Shown here: piece by piece, positions 54,501 to 63,764 of the stretch
How positions within the stretch are numbered: position 1 is the first letter of the stretch
Layout of the letters: each line of letters opens with the position of its first letter
NCBI RefSeq assembly: GCF_032854445.1
Contig: NC_088301.1
Location: forward strand, 14,194,281 to 14,258,280
Direction: 5' to 3'
Source: Liolophura sinensis
Taxonomy: Eukaryota; Mollusca; Polyplacophora; Chitonida; Chitonidae
Length of the DNA: 64,000 bases
Position numbers and translations under genes: made by a program
The notes under the pieces: generated by a model
Databases searched by the model: none
What the model was told of the DNA's origin: nothing
Seen by the model: only the letters and a program-made list of their open reading frames with translations

Positions 54501-57500
54501 AGCATTGGAGAGGTAAGGGCTACACCAGGTGCTTATGGACAAGAATAATGAGCATTAGAGAGGTAAGGACTACACCAGGTGCTAATGGACAAGAATCATG
54601 AGCATTAGAGAGGTAAGGACTACACCAGGTGCTAATGGACAAGAATCATGAGCATTAGAGAGGTAAGGACTACACCAGGTGCTAATGGACAAGAATCATG
54701 AGCATTAGAGAGGTAAGGGCTACAGCAGGTGCTAATGGACAAGAATCATGAGCATTAGAGAGGTAAGAGCTACACCAGGTGCTAATGGACAAGAATCATG
54801 AGCATTAGAGAGGTAAGGACTACACCAGGTGCTAATGGACAAGAATCATGAGCACTGGAGAGGTAAGGACTACACGAGGTGCTAATGGACAAGAATCATG
54901 AGCATTAGAGAGGTAAGGACTACACCAGGTGCTTATGGACAAGAATAATGAGCATTAGAGAGGTAAGGACTACACCAGGTGCTAATGGACTAGAATCATG
55001 AGCATTAGAGTTAAGGGCTACACCAGGTGCTTATGGACAAGAATAATGAGCATTAGAGAGGTAAGGACTACACCAGGTGCTAATGGACAAGAATCATGAG
55101 CATTGGAGAGGTAAGGACTACACCAGGTGCTAATGGACTAGAATCATGAGCATTAGAGTTAAGGGCTACACCAGGTTCTAATGGACAAGAATCATGAGCA
55201 TTAGAGAGGTAAGGCTACACCAGGTGGTGATTGACAAGACGCATGAGCATTAGAGAGGCACAGGCTACATGAGGTGCTGATGAAGAAGAATCATGGATGT
55301 TAGATAGGTAAGGTGCTACACCAGGTGCTAATGGACAAGAAGCACGAACGTCCGATAGGTAAAGGCTACACAAGGGGCTATTGAAGAAGAAAATTCAACA
55401 CTATATACATGTAGGTAAGGGTTTCGCTGGATGCTAATCATGAAGATATGGTGTGCATATATGTATGTCACGTGTTTTTTCCCCCACCCATAATGCTCTC
55501 TATCACTGAAAGCTTAAAAAATCTTGATTATGGTGTTAAATGGCTGTCAAATAAATAAATACGTCAGTATGACCTCAAGCACTCGGGTTTCCTCCACCTG
55601 TAGAAACTGAGCATATCAGAAGTCTTGAGAGTGGCGTTAAACAACAGTTAAATAAATAAGGGAATGAAGATAGCAGCAATGGCGCAGTGTAAGATTGTGT
55701 TTTTTGTTTCAGGGATGAGTATCGCTAATGCTGTACAGAGGACAGACGGTAGACGGAGTACCTGGAGAACTGGCACTAACAAGTAAGCCATACCTGACCC
55801 CTGTCATTATTAGCCTTCCTCTCCGGCCCCACATGCTAAGGACTACCAGGAACCTGCAGAAGGTTGTGGGTTTCACTCGGTTTCCTCCCACCATAATGCT
55901 GGCCGCCATCGTATAAGTGAAATATTCTTGAATACGGCATAATACACCAGTCAAATAAATAAATAAATCATTATTAGCCTGTACATTTCGGCTTTCACAA
56001 GGAGTTTGTGGATTCCCCAGCTTTATCTGTTCCTGGAACATTGGTGACTTCAAGCACTCATTTGATGCTTATGTCGCCATTTGCACCGTTGAAAATTTGC
56101 TGAAGACCTCTTGTTTCTCACCAGTTTGATGTGGATGTCTGTACATGTATGCCACATGTGGGAAATTTGTCAGTCACTTGCCCAAGGTCAGTGGTTTACC
56201 TGGACACTCCACCCATAAAACTGACCGTCGTGTAATCAAGTGAAAAATTCTTGAGTATGGCGTTTATAAACAACAATCAAATAAATAAATGAACCCATCC
56301 TGGGAGGACTAATACGGATGTGTTCTATAATATTTATGTATTTGTTTGTTTGGTTGATGTTTTATGCTGTACTCAAGGATATTTCACTTATACGATGGCT
56401 GGCTGCCATCGTATAACCCACGACAATCCTCAGGTTTGTGGCAAACCTTACCACATATGGTTGGAGAAGAAGCCAGCATGAGCTCAACTTTCATTCACAT
56501 GACCGCATTGGTGAGAGGCTCCTGTGTCTTTGCACCGCACTTGCATGCTAATGACCAATTCCATGATACCTTACCTTATGACAGACATACTTTGGTTAAT
56601 GTGTGAGTGATAATGTATTATCCTGTATTAGAGGTTGTTTAGCATTAATGTGTTTGCCTCTCGTCTAGTCGTGTGTACCTGAAAGAAAGGCTCTGATAAA
56701 ACAGAAATACAGATCTCTTCATACTCCTGAAAGAGCAAATGTTATGCCATAGTTATTTCAGAAGAGGGCTGAAGCAGTTTTTTTGTCTGATATGCATGTT
56801 AACTTTATAAATCAACTTTTCATCGAATCACTCTTACATCAGTTCATGTGATGTCTGCAGAGAGAGTTGCGTTTTCGGGCTCTAGAAATAACTTGTGTCT
56901 GATTGGTTAAAATTGACATGATGGCGCTTTTGATTTTCTCAGTGTACGCATTTTAGCTTATCTTGAAGTGTAATATATCTTGTAAGCTTTTTAATCTTTG
57001 TGTGGGATACTTCATTGATATATTTAGCCAAGTGTTTTCTTTTAATGTGTATATGCTAAATAATAGGATGAATTTTGGCATTTGCAGACAGGAAGAAGAG
57101 ATGTACCGCTCTGTGATATCAAACTATGAAGACAGGCAACAGATACTGATGCTAGAGAACGCCAAACTCCGAGACACTTTACAGAGCATGCAAACCGAGA
57201 TTGTGTCACTGTTGAATCAGCAGGACTCTCCTCTCAAGGCCTCTGTACAGTCGGTGAGGATACGTTATTATGTACAGTATCATCACCACTATGTTATTAT
57301 GTACAGTATCATGACCACTGTGTTATTATGTACAGTATAATTACCACTATGTTATTATGTACAGTATCATGACCACTGTGTTATTATGTACAGTATCATG
57401 ACCACTGTGTTATTATGTACAGTATCATGACCACTGTGTTATTATGTACAGTATCATGACCACTATGTTATTATGTACAGTATCATGACCACTGTGTTAT

Positions 57501-60500
57501 TATGTACAGTATCATGACCACTGTGTTATTATGTACAGTATCATCACCACTATGTTATTATGTACAGTATCATCACCACCACTATTAACATCTACATAAG
57601 ACAGGCTCCTTGCTGGCTGTGCTGGTTAAAGCACTGTTACTGTCAGGCTTGTGACCAGTGATGTTGACTGTTTCAATCCAGTTACGTGTGTTTGGCTGCA
57701 GCTGTAAGTCAGGAGGTTTGGCAGGGGTCTGGCATTGGTTGGTCGTTCACTTTAGACACTCTGGTTTACTCCACCAGTAGACCTAACTGATGTGGTGTAA
57801 GGGGAAAACTCTTGAGTATGGCATGAAGCGCGGGCAGATATTTGTCTGCCATGGGGAGATTCGGTAATGAACTTAATGAACAGATAGTAATGTAATTGTT
57901 CTTCAATACTCTTCAGAATTGTGTTTGTTTGAGGTGAAAAAGCTGGTGAAATAGATTAATTTGTCATATTACTAATGAACTGTTCTGTTTCCTATATAAC
58001 AATAGTTGCTACATATATACAACACTACGTGTGCCTATAAGTTTGTACCTCTTCTGATGATCTGTGGCCATAGCTGAATTTTAACATCACTTGGCTATTT
58101 AGATTGTTTCCTCACACATTCCTACCAATTTTTCCTTTGTTGTTCACCGTCATGAGGTAAATTTTATACATACAAGTACTGTAAAGCATAAAGGATTAGT
58201 CCAATAAGTTTATTTAAGATTCACTTCGTTTATAATAGATACATGGAACGTTTAGTTATTGATTTTTTTTTTTCACCGACACTTAATTATGTGTCTTAAC
58301 ATTTAAAAGTACAAAACGGCTTCTTAGGTTTCTTCTTGGGGTGTAAAAATGTGTGTAAAGCACAGTTTTCCTAAGGCCTGAGCAATGAAACATTATTTAG
58401 CCTGCAGTGGCCACACCATCAAACTGTCAAAACCGCTGTGAGGTGAAGAGCTGTGAATGGAGGTCGCAAGAGTGTTCCTGTTCCTAGACAATTTATTGAT
58501 AGTATCATTTGTGAGAATTTCCAGCTATTGACAGCAAAAATTGCATGAAATAGAGAGGTTATTAAAGAATTTTTTCTCGTCTTATGAAGTAAGGGGAGAT
58601 ATTGTGTGAGGGGGGATCAGACAGATACTGTTGGTGTCGGTGTCCAGTTTAGTTGGAGTTTTGGCCAATCATAGGGTTGCCATCGCCACCCATAGTACAC
58701 AGATAGCCAATCACTGGTAGTGATTTGCATATCAAAGACCAAGGAAATCTTTACCTCATAGCTCAACATTTTGTTCAGCTATTCACAAGGTTGCAGTTGC
58801 CTCACACGGTACATGGATTGCCAAATGCAGTTTGTGATTTGTATATGAAAGACCTCTGTGGTAAAGTTGTGCACAAACTCCCCACAGTATCTTGTACCAG
58901 CACAGTGATTTACAACTCCATAACTCCATGAAGTCACTGCTCTGCAATCCTTACAACTGTATAATAATTTTGGTATTTCTTGTTGATTCAGTGGCAAGAT
59001 CTTATAATTAATTTATATAATTAGAAGATCTATATAATCTGTGTATGACAGTGTCAATTATTATTATTATTTTTTCTTTTTGATTTAGAGGTTAATATTT
59101 GAATGTATCACATGACTTAAACATCATACAGTTTGACAAACTGCTCCCGTTTTCATTTCTGTTAAAACCATAATCCTTAAAATGTTGTAGAATCCCTTTT
59201 CATGTGTCCTTTAAGTATAGTAAGTCAGAGTTATCTCCCTTGTAGGAGTCCCCTGAAGTTTCACTCTCCTGCAGTGATGATGATGTCAGTGTTGGGGCCT
59301 CAGAGTGCTCTGTGCTGTCTACTGATAAGCTATCTGAAGGTATAACTGGACAACTATTCCACATGTGATTTGATTAACATGATTTTAATTAAATGCCTCG
59401 TCAAGTTCATGTCTCAAATCTGTTGCATTCACAAAATATTCCTCTCCTTTTATTTTATTTATTTATATGATTGGTGTTTTACGCCATATTCCAGAATATT
59501 TCACTTATACGAGGGTGGCCAACATTATGGTGGAAGGAAACTGGGAAGAGCCCGGGGGAAACCCATGACCATCCACAAGTTGCGGTGAGACCTTCCCACG
59601 TACGGCCTCTCCTTTTAAGTTGTGTCTCCAGTGAACAAATGGACTGATAATGACTAGAAGTGTAATAATTGTATTTTTCTTCTCGGAGATATTGTGTGTA
59701 AGGTCTTGCTTATGAAACTCTTGTTGTTCTGTTGTATTTTTAGGCTTGTATCAAATGCCTTACGACATGGTCCAAAAAGATATAGAGAAAAATTTCCATG
59801 ATACTTGCCGTATGTTGAAAGAAGTTGTCAAACATTCCAAGAAAAAAAAACTATCAGGTAATTTTCATTAAACAGTTAAGTTACAATTGCATGATGGTTT
59901 ATGCAGCTATGTTTTGCATACATGTATGAATATGCAAATTAGAGATACGAGTCTTTATAAGGTTTATGAGGCTGTCTTCATGAGACTACACACTGGAAAC
60001 ATGACAATCTCAGTGTATGGAAGTCATTGCTCTCTTTCTCATGGAGAGTGAACGTGGTTTCACGAAACTTGTTTTGCTGAAGCCATATTACAATATGAGG
60101 TAATGTTTGACTTCATGATTTCTGAGAAACGCTCCATGTGGGACTTTTTTGAAATTAGAAAGTGTCTTGAACGAGCCCCGTGGTATTTCTCAAGATCTGG
60201 AAATTACTCATCCCAATTTCTGAGCTTTTGCTTTCTGCAGGGCATTCATGACCAGGTCAGGATGATAGTCATTTATGTTATCTGCAGGTGGCAACAGTGA
60301 ATGTTAATACCCTAATTCTTCTAATTTTTTAGACGTGTATTAGTAGTGTTGAAAGCAGAATATCACATTTCTTTTCCAGCTTTTGGGAAAAGTGAAGACA
60401 CGAATATGTTGTTCATTAGATGGTCTAGCCATGTGAGAAAAAAGAAACTAAGTGCTCCTGCTACAATTACATGTCCATGTATACTGGCTAAAAAGAGCAC

Positions 60501-63022
60501 ACCAGGGTGTCCCAAAAATTTGAAGAAATATTGTAGTTTGGTTATTTTTTAATACATACTGTAAAGCTTTCTATTTCTTATGATGTCTGTCCGTCTCTAT
60601 CTTTGGTTGCAATTTTTACACCAGAAGCTTAGTGAAGTGTAACCTGTCTTCTGCTTTCATTTTGATTTTTGAAAATTGATTTCAAATAATTGACAATTTC
60701 AATGAAGTCTTATTGTCATTGATTTTCTAGTGAATTGCCTATTTTTTATGAGATTATTTTTAGTAAATATCTACAAATACCTATTCTTGATCTGTTATTG
60801 TAGTGCCTGTGAAAAAGAGCAAGAACACATCTAATGGAGAAATAAAAATGTCGTCAACGCCTGTGTCCAATGGGATAACCTCTAGAGAGAATGTGGAGGA
60901 GTTAGTGGATAAATTGACAAAATACAAGTGGCTGGTGAAGGAACAAGAGGAATTTATACAAGTGAGTTACATCACACAGCTGAAAGACCACTCCGTTGGC
61001 TTAATTGTTAGAACACCTTCATTGAAGTCAGGAGACCTGGGATCAGTTGCCGGTCACGTCATACTAAAGACTTGAAATGGTACTTGTTGCTGCCTCATTT
61101 GGCTCTCAGTAGTGAGAATGTTGAGTAAGGAATCAGGATTGGTTTGCCTTGTGTCAGTATCATGTGACTGGTGGGGGTGTCATGTCGTATTTCAGTAGTG
61201 GCAGCACTTTGGCAGCATGGACTCAAGACACCCCTGCCACAAGGCGACACAGTATATCTGCACACACCTAATGACGTCAAACCCCAAGCATTCATTCATT
61301 CATTCTTTCACACAGTTGAGAGTCTGATAAGTGAGAAGTTTCTATAAGGTGAAAGATCATTATAAGTTTGTACAAGTAAGTCATCACCCAGGGGAGGAGG
61401 TGAAAGATCAGAATAAGTTTGTTGCATCACATGGACGAGAGAGTGAAAGATCAGGAGGTTATTACAAATGAGTCACTTCACACAGGTGAGGAAGTGAAGG
61501 ATCAGGATAAGTTTGTATAGGTGTGGAGGTGAAAGATCTTTATAAGTTTGTATAGGTGAGTCATCATACAGGTGAGGAGGTGAAAGGATAAGTTTGTATA
61601 CGCGATCATCACACAGTTGAGAAGGTGAAAGATCGAGATAAGTTTGATCAGGTGAGTTACATCACACATATGAAACACAGGTTAGAAGGTGAAAGATAAG
61701 GACATTTATTTATTTGATTGGTGTTTTACACCGTACTCAAGAATATTTCACTTTTACGATGGCAGTCAGCATTATGGTGGGTTGTAACTGGGCAGAACCC
61801 GCGGGAAACTCACAACCATCTGCAGCTTGCTGACAGACCTTCCCACTTACGGCCGGAGAGGGAGCCAGCATGAGCTGGACTCGAACTCACAGCGACCGCA
61901 TTGGTGAGAGACTTCTGGGTCATTTAACTGCGCTAGCGCACTAACCAACTAAGCTAACCACGGAGGCCCCTTATAACCTTGTAAGAACAGTGTAGAAGTA
62001 CTGCCGTAGAAATATGGCAAACCTTCAGGAATCCTCTGTTGTTTTCAGCAATCATTACACAGTCAGTCTCAGTCTGTGGAGAACTCGTTTCTGCATGACT
62101 CCCAGCTGTTACATGACAAGGAGAGTCTGGCTGAGGAACGACGACGCTTGTATCAGGCTAAGGCCAGGTTTGAGGATGAGCGCAAACAGCTGACTGAAGC
62201 TGCCATACGGCTCAGCAGACAGGTACAGTCGCTTTACCCTGTTCTCTGTTCCATAGATACGTTAGTTCTCTAACGTTTTATATGTGAAAGAGCGATTTAT
62301 GCAACCATAAGATTTGATTTTGGAGACAAAACTCCATTGGCTGGCTTAGTCAGTTTAATGGCTTTGCAGAAGTGTAATTTTGTCGGTCTGCTCAGAATAA
62401 TGCTCACAGTGTATGCTTGAACAGACGTTGTGTAAACATGTAAAAAGGTTATAGAATTGCAGCACAGTGACTGCAGAGTGGGAAAATGCCAGTGAAATAT
62501 TTCTAACTAATGGAAGGGTTCCAGTGACAGATTAAAATCTTTATAATGTAAATATTGGGGCATGAAAAGTAAATAGAGAAAGCATGGAGTGGGTTAATTG
62601 TTCAGGTTGGACACGATTACTCATGGTATTGAAACTTCATTCATGCACCTTGCAGTGGACATTGTAATTTACACCTTGTCCTGTTGGAAACAGTCTATTA
62701 ATAGCGGTATCCCTGCATGTACTTTCATGTGAGGAGAAAAGGTGCAGTACCTTTAGAGATAATTGTATTTTTGGGTGATAATGTGATGGTAAAGTAATTT
62801 AGCAAAGATTTTTCGAAACATTTTCACTGTAGTTGATTTCAAGATATATGAATTTATTGAAAATAGTGTTGAAGAAGCACAATGGATTGCCCCTCTGCTA
62901 TTCTGTTTTATTTTAGAGAAAAGATTTAGAAGATGAGAAGGCTCGTGTATTACAGCAGCAGTTTCTCCAGTTTTCTCCCTTTGTTTCTGACAGCGATCGA
63001 TCCACCGTGCTCAAATCAAAAG
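48366..63022 (+). CDS. SSX2IP: SSX2IP / ADIP, afadin- and alpha-actinin-binding protein, 11 exons, 3' end outside window
   Basis: Exons: 48366-48572, 51460-51599, 52306-52474, 53924-54062, 55713-55782, 57088-57253, 59246-59339, 59744-59857, 60804-60961, 62049-62222, 62917-63022 (1537 nt, 512 codons so far; human SSX2IP is about 614 residues). The start MADWGAW parallels human MGDWMT. Strong matches are [20 protein letters not shown] (exon 4), [15 protein letters not shown] (exon 5), [20 protein letters not shown] (exon 6) and [20 protein letters not shown] (exons 10-11). Mostly coiled coil with a Ser/Asp linker in exon 7. The vertebrate protein links nectin/afadin to alpha-actinin at adherens junctions and works in centrosome maturation and ciliogenesis. 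All phases agree. Three introns carry donor-derived arrays and one holds an inverted exon-5 copy. Confidence 0.92.
49370..49582 (-). repeat. MITE-like family A copy
   Basis: CTAATTCCTTGACCTTTTCA at one end and GAAAGGTTGAAGAATTACAG at the other, interior reverse of 37350-37578. Confidence 0.68.
50295..50515 (+). repeat. MITE-like family B copy
   Basis: AATTCTTTAAACTTTTCACC, CAACCAACATTTTGAAACAT and GTTGAAAAGGTAGAAGATTG, next to a family A copy at 50571. Confidence 0.62.
50571..50792 (+). repeat. MITE-like family A copy
   Basis: TGTAATTGTTCAACGTTTTC start, AAGGTGTTTATTCAAGCATA interior, GAGGTTGAGGAATTTG end. Confidence 0.68.
50925..51186 (+). repeat. Four-copy 65-bp tandem repeat
   Basis: Exactly spaced starts of AACAGTGATATTAAGGCTTC at 50925, 50990, 51055 and 51120, almost identical. 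In SSX2IP intron 1, about 270 bases before exon 2. Unlike the other arrays it does not resemble an exon end. Confidence 0.95.
51460..51599 (+). CDS. SSX2IP: SSX2IP coding exon 2
   Basis: 140 nt, acceptor ttattacag, donor CAG/gtgggc. Reads [20 protein letters not shown] then CCLINCC, matching ELTTFGFPSLYEE. Confidence 0.9.
51640..51787 (+). mobile_element. SINE family 4, cut short by inverted duplication
   Basis: Head region with GTTTGAATCCGGCTATTACT, body ATTAGTGGTTTACTCCACGG; the expected trailer is replaced at 51788 by the inverted exon-5 copy. Confidence 0.6.
51788..51916 (-). repeat. Inverted copy of SSX2IP exon 5 and its acceptor (129 bp)
   Basis: Reverse complement of 55648-55776 with only three mismatches by eye. 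It covers a SINE tail, the 3' splice site and most of exon 5, and lies antisense in intron 2. Confidence 0.92.
52306..52474 (+). CDS. SSX2IP: SSX2IP coding exon 3
   Basis: 169 nt, acceptor gttaaccag, donor GAG/gtagga. Reads [20 protein letters not shown] and [20 protein letters not shown]. Confidence 0.92.
53924..54062 (+). CDS. SSX2IP: SSX2IP coding exon 4
   Basis: 139 nt, acceptor tttcactag, donor GATAG/gtaagc, phase 1 out. [20 protein letters not shown] is the best-conserved stretch. Its last 43 nt seed the array that follows. Confidence 0.93.
54063..55400 (+). repeat. 50-bp tandem array of exon-4 end plus splice donor
   Basis: About 25 units. Each is a variant of the last 43 nt of exon 4 plus GTAAGGA, so GAGAG/gtaagg recurs every 50 bases. 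Most units share CATGAGCATTAGAG; the penultimate full unit (about 55317-55365) is closer to the exon (AAGCACGAACGTCCGATAG). Units include TAATGG in the read-through frame, giving a stop if intron sequence is kept. Confidence 0.95.
55648..55776 (+). repeat. Source arm of the 129-bp inverted duplication
   Basis: Contains SINE tail TTAAATAAATAAGGG, the acceptor tttgtttcag and 64 of 70 nt of exon 5. Its partner is 51788-51916, 3.7 kb away, flanking exons 3 and 4. Confidence 0.92.
55713..55782 (+). CDS. SSX2IP: SSX2IP coding exon 5
   Basis: 70 nt, acceptor tttgtttcag, donor ACAA/gtaagc, phase 2 out. Reads [20 protein letters not shown], matching the RADGKRGSWRTGK block. Confidence 0.92.
55838..55970 (+). 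mobile_element. SINE family 1, 5'-truncated
   Basis: Core CCACCATAATGCTGGCCGCC and AAATAAATAAAT tail, 56 nt after exon 5 of SSX2IP. Confidence 0.75.
56040..56290 (+). mobile_element. SINE family 4 copy
   Basis: CAAGGTCAGTGGTTTACCTG, TTCTTGAGTATGGCGT and an AAATAAATAAAT tail in SSX2IP intron 5. Confidence 0.6.
56328..56535 (-). mobile_element. SINE family 1, internally rearranged
   Basis: Tail and head present (GACCGCATTGGTGAGAGGCT) but the core is shortened. Confidence 0.65.
57088..57253 (+). CDS. SSX2IP: SSX2IP coding exon 6
   Basis: 166 nt, acceptor atttgcag, donor TCG/gtgagg. Reads [20 protein letters not shown] and [14 protein letters not shown]. Confidence 0.92.
57254..57590 (+). repeat. 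29-bp tandem array beginning at exon-6 donor
   Basis: About 11 units of TTATTATGTACAGTATCATG plus nine bases, starting 11 nt after the donor. The exon end TCTGTACAGTCGGTGAGG aligns with TATGTACAGTATCATGAC, so the unit probably derives from the exon-intron junction. Confidence 0.9.
57605..57850 (+). mobile_element. SINE family 4, with tRNA-like head
   Basis: TGGCTGTGCTGGTTAAAGCA (A-box region), GTTTCAATCC (B-box), then the GGTTTACTCCACC body; directly after the 29-bp array. Confidence 0.62.
58290..58565 (+). repeat. Dispersed repeat family C
   Basis: Same order of landmarks as 25740-26060 (GGGGTGTAAAAATGTG, TTTTCCTAAGG, GCATGAAATAGAGAG). In SSX2IP intron 6. Confidence 0.5.
59246..59339 (+). 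CDS. SSX2IP: SSX2IP coding exon 7
   Basis: 94 nt, acceptor tcccttgtag, donor GAAG/gtataa, phase 1 out. Acidic/Ser-rich ([19 protein letters not shown]). Confidence 0.82.
59452..59612 (-). mobile_element. SINE family 1, head-truncated
   Basis: ATTGGTGTTTTACGCCATAT through CCTTCCCACGTACGGCC in SSX2IP intron 7. Confidence 0.72.
59744..59857 (+). CDS. SSX2IP: SSX2IP coding exon 8
   Basis: 114 nt, acceptor atttttag, donor ATCAG/gtaatt. Reads [20 protein letters not shown], matching the ETVREQLTNSIRKQWRILK region. Confidence 0.88.
60804..60961 (+). CDS. SSX2IP: SSX2IP coding exon 9
   Basis: 158 nt, acceptor ttattgtag, donor ACAA/gtgagt, phase 0 out. Reads [20 protein letters not shown]. Confidence 0.88.
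60987..61305 (+). mobile_element. tRNA-derived SINE, family 3, inserted in donor array
   Basis: Head CCGTTGGCTTAATTGTTAG (A-box-like) and GGGATCAGTTGCC (B-box-like), body with GTAGTGGCAGCACTTTGGCA-type text, and a CATTCATTCATTC tail. The flanks CACACAGCTGAAAG and CACACAGTTGAGAG are near-duplicates. The body is shared with 37810-37985. Confidence 0.65.
61306..61700 (+). repeat. Irregular ~51-bp array of exon-9 end plus splice donor
   Basis: Units of the form GAGGTGAAAGATCAGGATAA then GTTTGTATAG/GTGAGTCATCACACAG. They align with exon 9 (GGTGAAGGAACAAGAGGAAT, TTATACAA/gtgagttacatcacacag). About seven diverged units; separated from the true donor by a SINE. Confidence 0.82.
61704..61970 (-). mobile_element. 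tRNA-derived SINE, family 1, full-length copy
   Basis: Read on the minus strand: a tRNA-like head with A box TAGCTTAGTTGG (61956-61945) and B box GAGTTCGAGTCC (61888-61877), a central block (CCACCATAATGCTGACTGCC) and a tail GTGTAAAACACCAATCAAAT-AAATAAAT. The core resembles the Meta-type SINE domain known from bivalves, by memory only. It is the best copy of about 16 in the window. Confidence 0.82.
62049..62222 (+). CDS. SSX2IP: SSX2IP coding exon 10
   Basis: 174 nt, acceptor gttttcag, donor CAG/gtacag, phase 0. Reads [20 protein letters not shown] and [15 protein letters not shown], a very strong ADIP match. Confidence 0.94.
62262..62466 (-). repeat. MITE-like family A copy
   Basis: GATTTTGGAGACAAAACTCC and the AAAAAGGTTATAGAATTGCA end, in SSX2IP intron 10. 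Confidence 0.6.
62917..63022 (+). CDS. SSX2IP: SSX2IP coding exon 11
   Basis: 106 nt, acceptor attttag, donor AAAAG/gtgctg, phase 1 out. Reads [20 protein letters not shown], matching ERKAFEEERASWLKQQFLN. Later exons are off the window. Confidence 0.9.
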
Positions 63023-63120
63023 GTGCTGTAACCTCTTGTATTCTTTGAATTTCATTAAATTGATTATTGAGCAAAACCAGGATGTTCGGAACAGATGTTT
63101 AATCTTTAGTTGCTTATTAT

Positions 63121-63377
63121 TATTTATTTATTTATTTGATGGGTGTATTTCTCCGTACTCAAGAATATTTCACTCATACGACCGCCGCCTGCATTATGGT
63201 GAGAGGTAACCGGCTGCGGAAACCCACAACCATCTGCAGGTTGCGACAGACCATCCCACATAGAGGAAGCCAGCATAAGCTGGACTTGAACTCACAGCGA
63301 CTGCCTTGGTGGGAGGCTCCTAGGTTATTGCGCCGTGCTGGCTTGCTAACCCTCTCGGCCGCACCACACAGGCCCCT
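63121..63377 (-). mobile_element. SINE family 1, near full-length
   Basis: Same layout as the 61704 copy, with a diverged head ending GGCCCC-like at 63370-63377. Confidence 0.75.
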
Positions 63378-63764
63378 GTGATTATTTGGCTCATTACTTT
63401 ATTTTGAAAACTGCCTCTGCCATTACTGTCAATAAACCTAACTGTCATCTTGTAAGTGGGAACTTGTTGAGTGCAGCACTAAACATCAGTCTGTCAATCA
63501 GTATAATGGGTAATGTTGAGAGGGATTGTGTGTACAAAGGTTTCAGGCAACCATGTTTGTCTCAGATCCAGAGAAATGTTCACTAGTTTTCTCCTGTAAC
63601 TGAAAAATGAATCTTTGGTTATCTTTGGTTACTGGGTGATAAAAACACGGGATCTTGTCATGTATCAACAAAATTCTTGTTTTGGAAAAAGTCAGAACTT
63701 TGGTCTACCCTTTAATGCATGCAATTCTATACATGTATATGTACGTTAAATGAGATAAAATTTC

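Noticed and set aside
54063-55400. CRISPR-like regular repeats
   Set aside because: Units are contiguous with no unique spacers, and the locus is an intron of an animal gene.
59370-59588. Small open frames in SINE copies (for example [16 protein letters not shown]-type peptides)
   Set aside because: The same peptide recurs in many SINE copies because the element happens to be open in that frame; not protein-coding.
61877-61956. Possible tRNA gene from good A and B boxes
   Set aside because: It is the head of a dispersed SINE with core and AT-rich tail; no cloverleaf with a matched acceptor stem was found.
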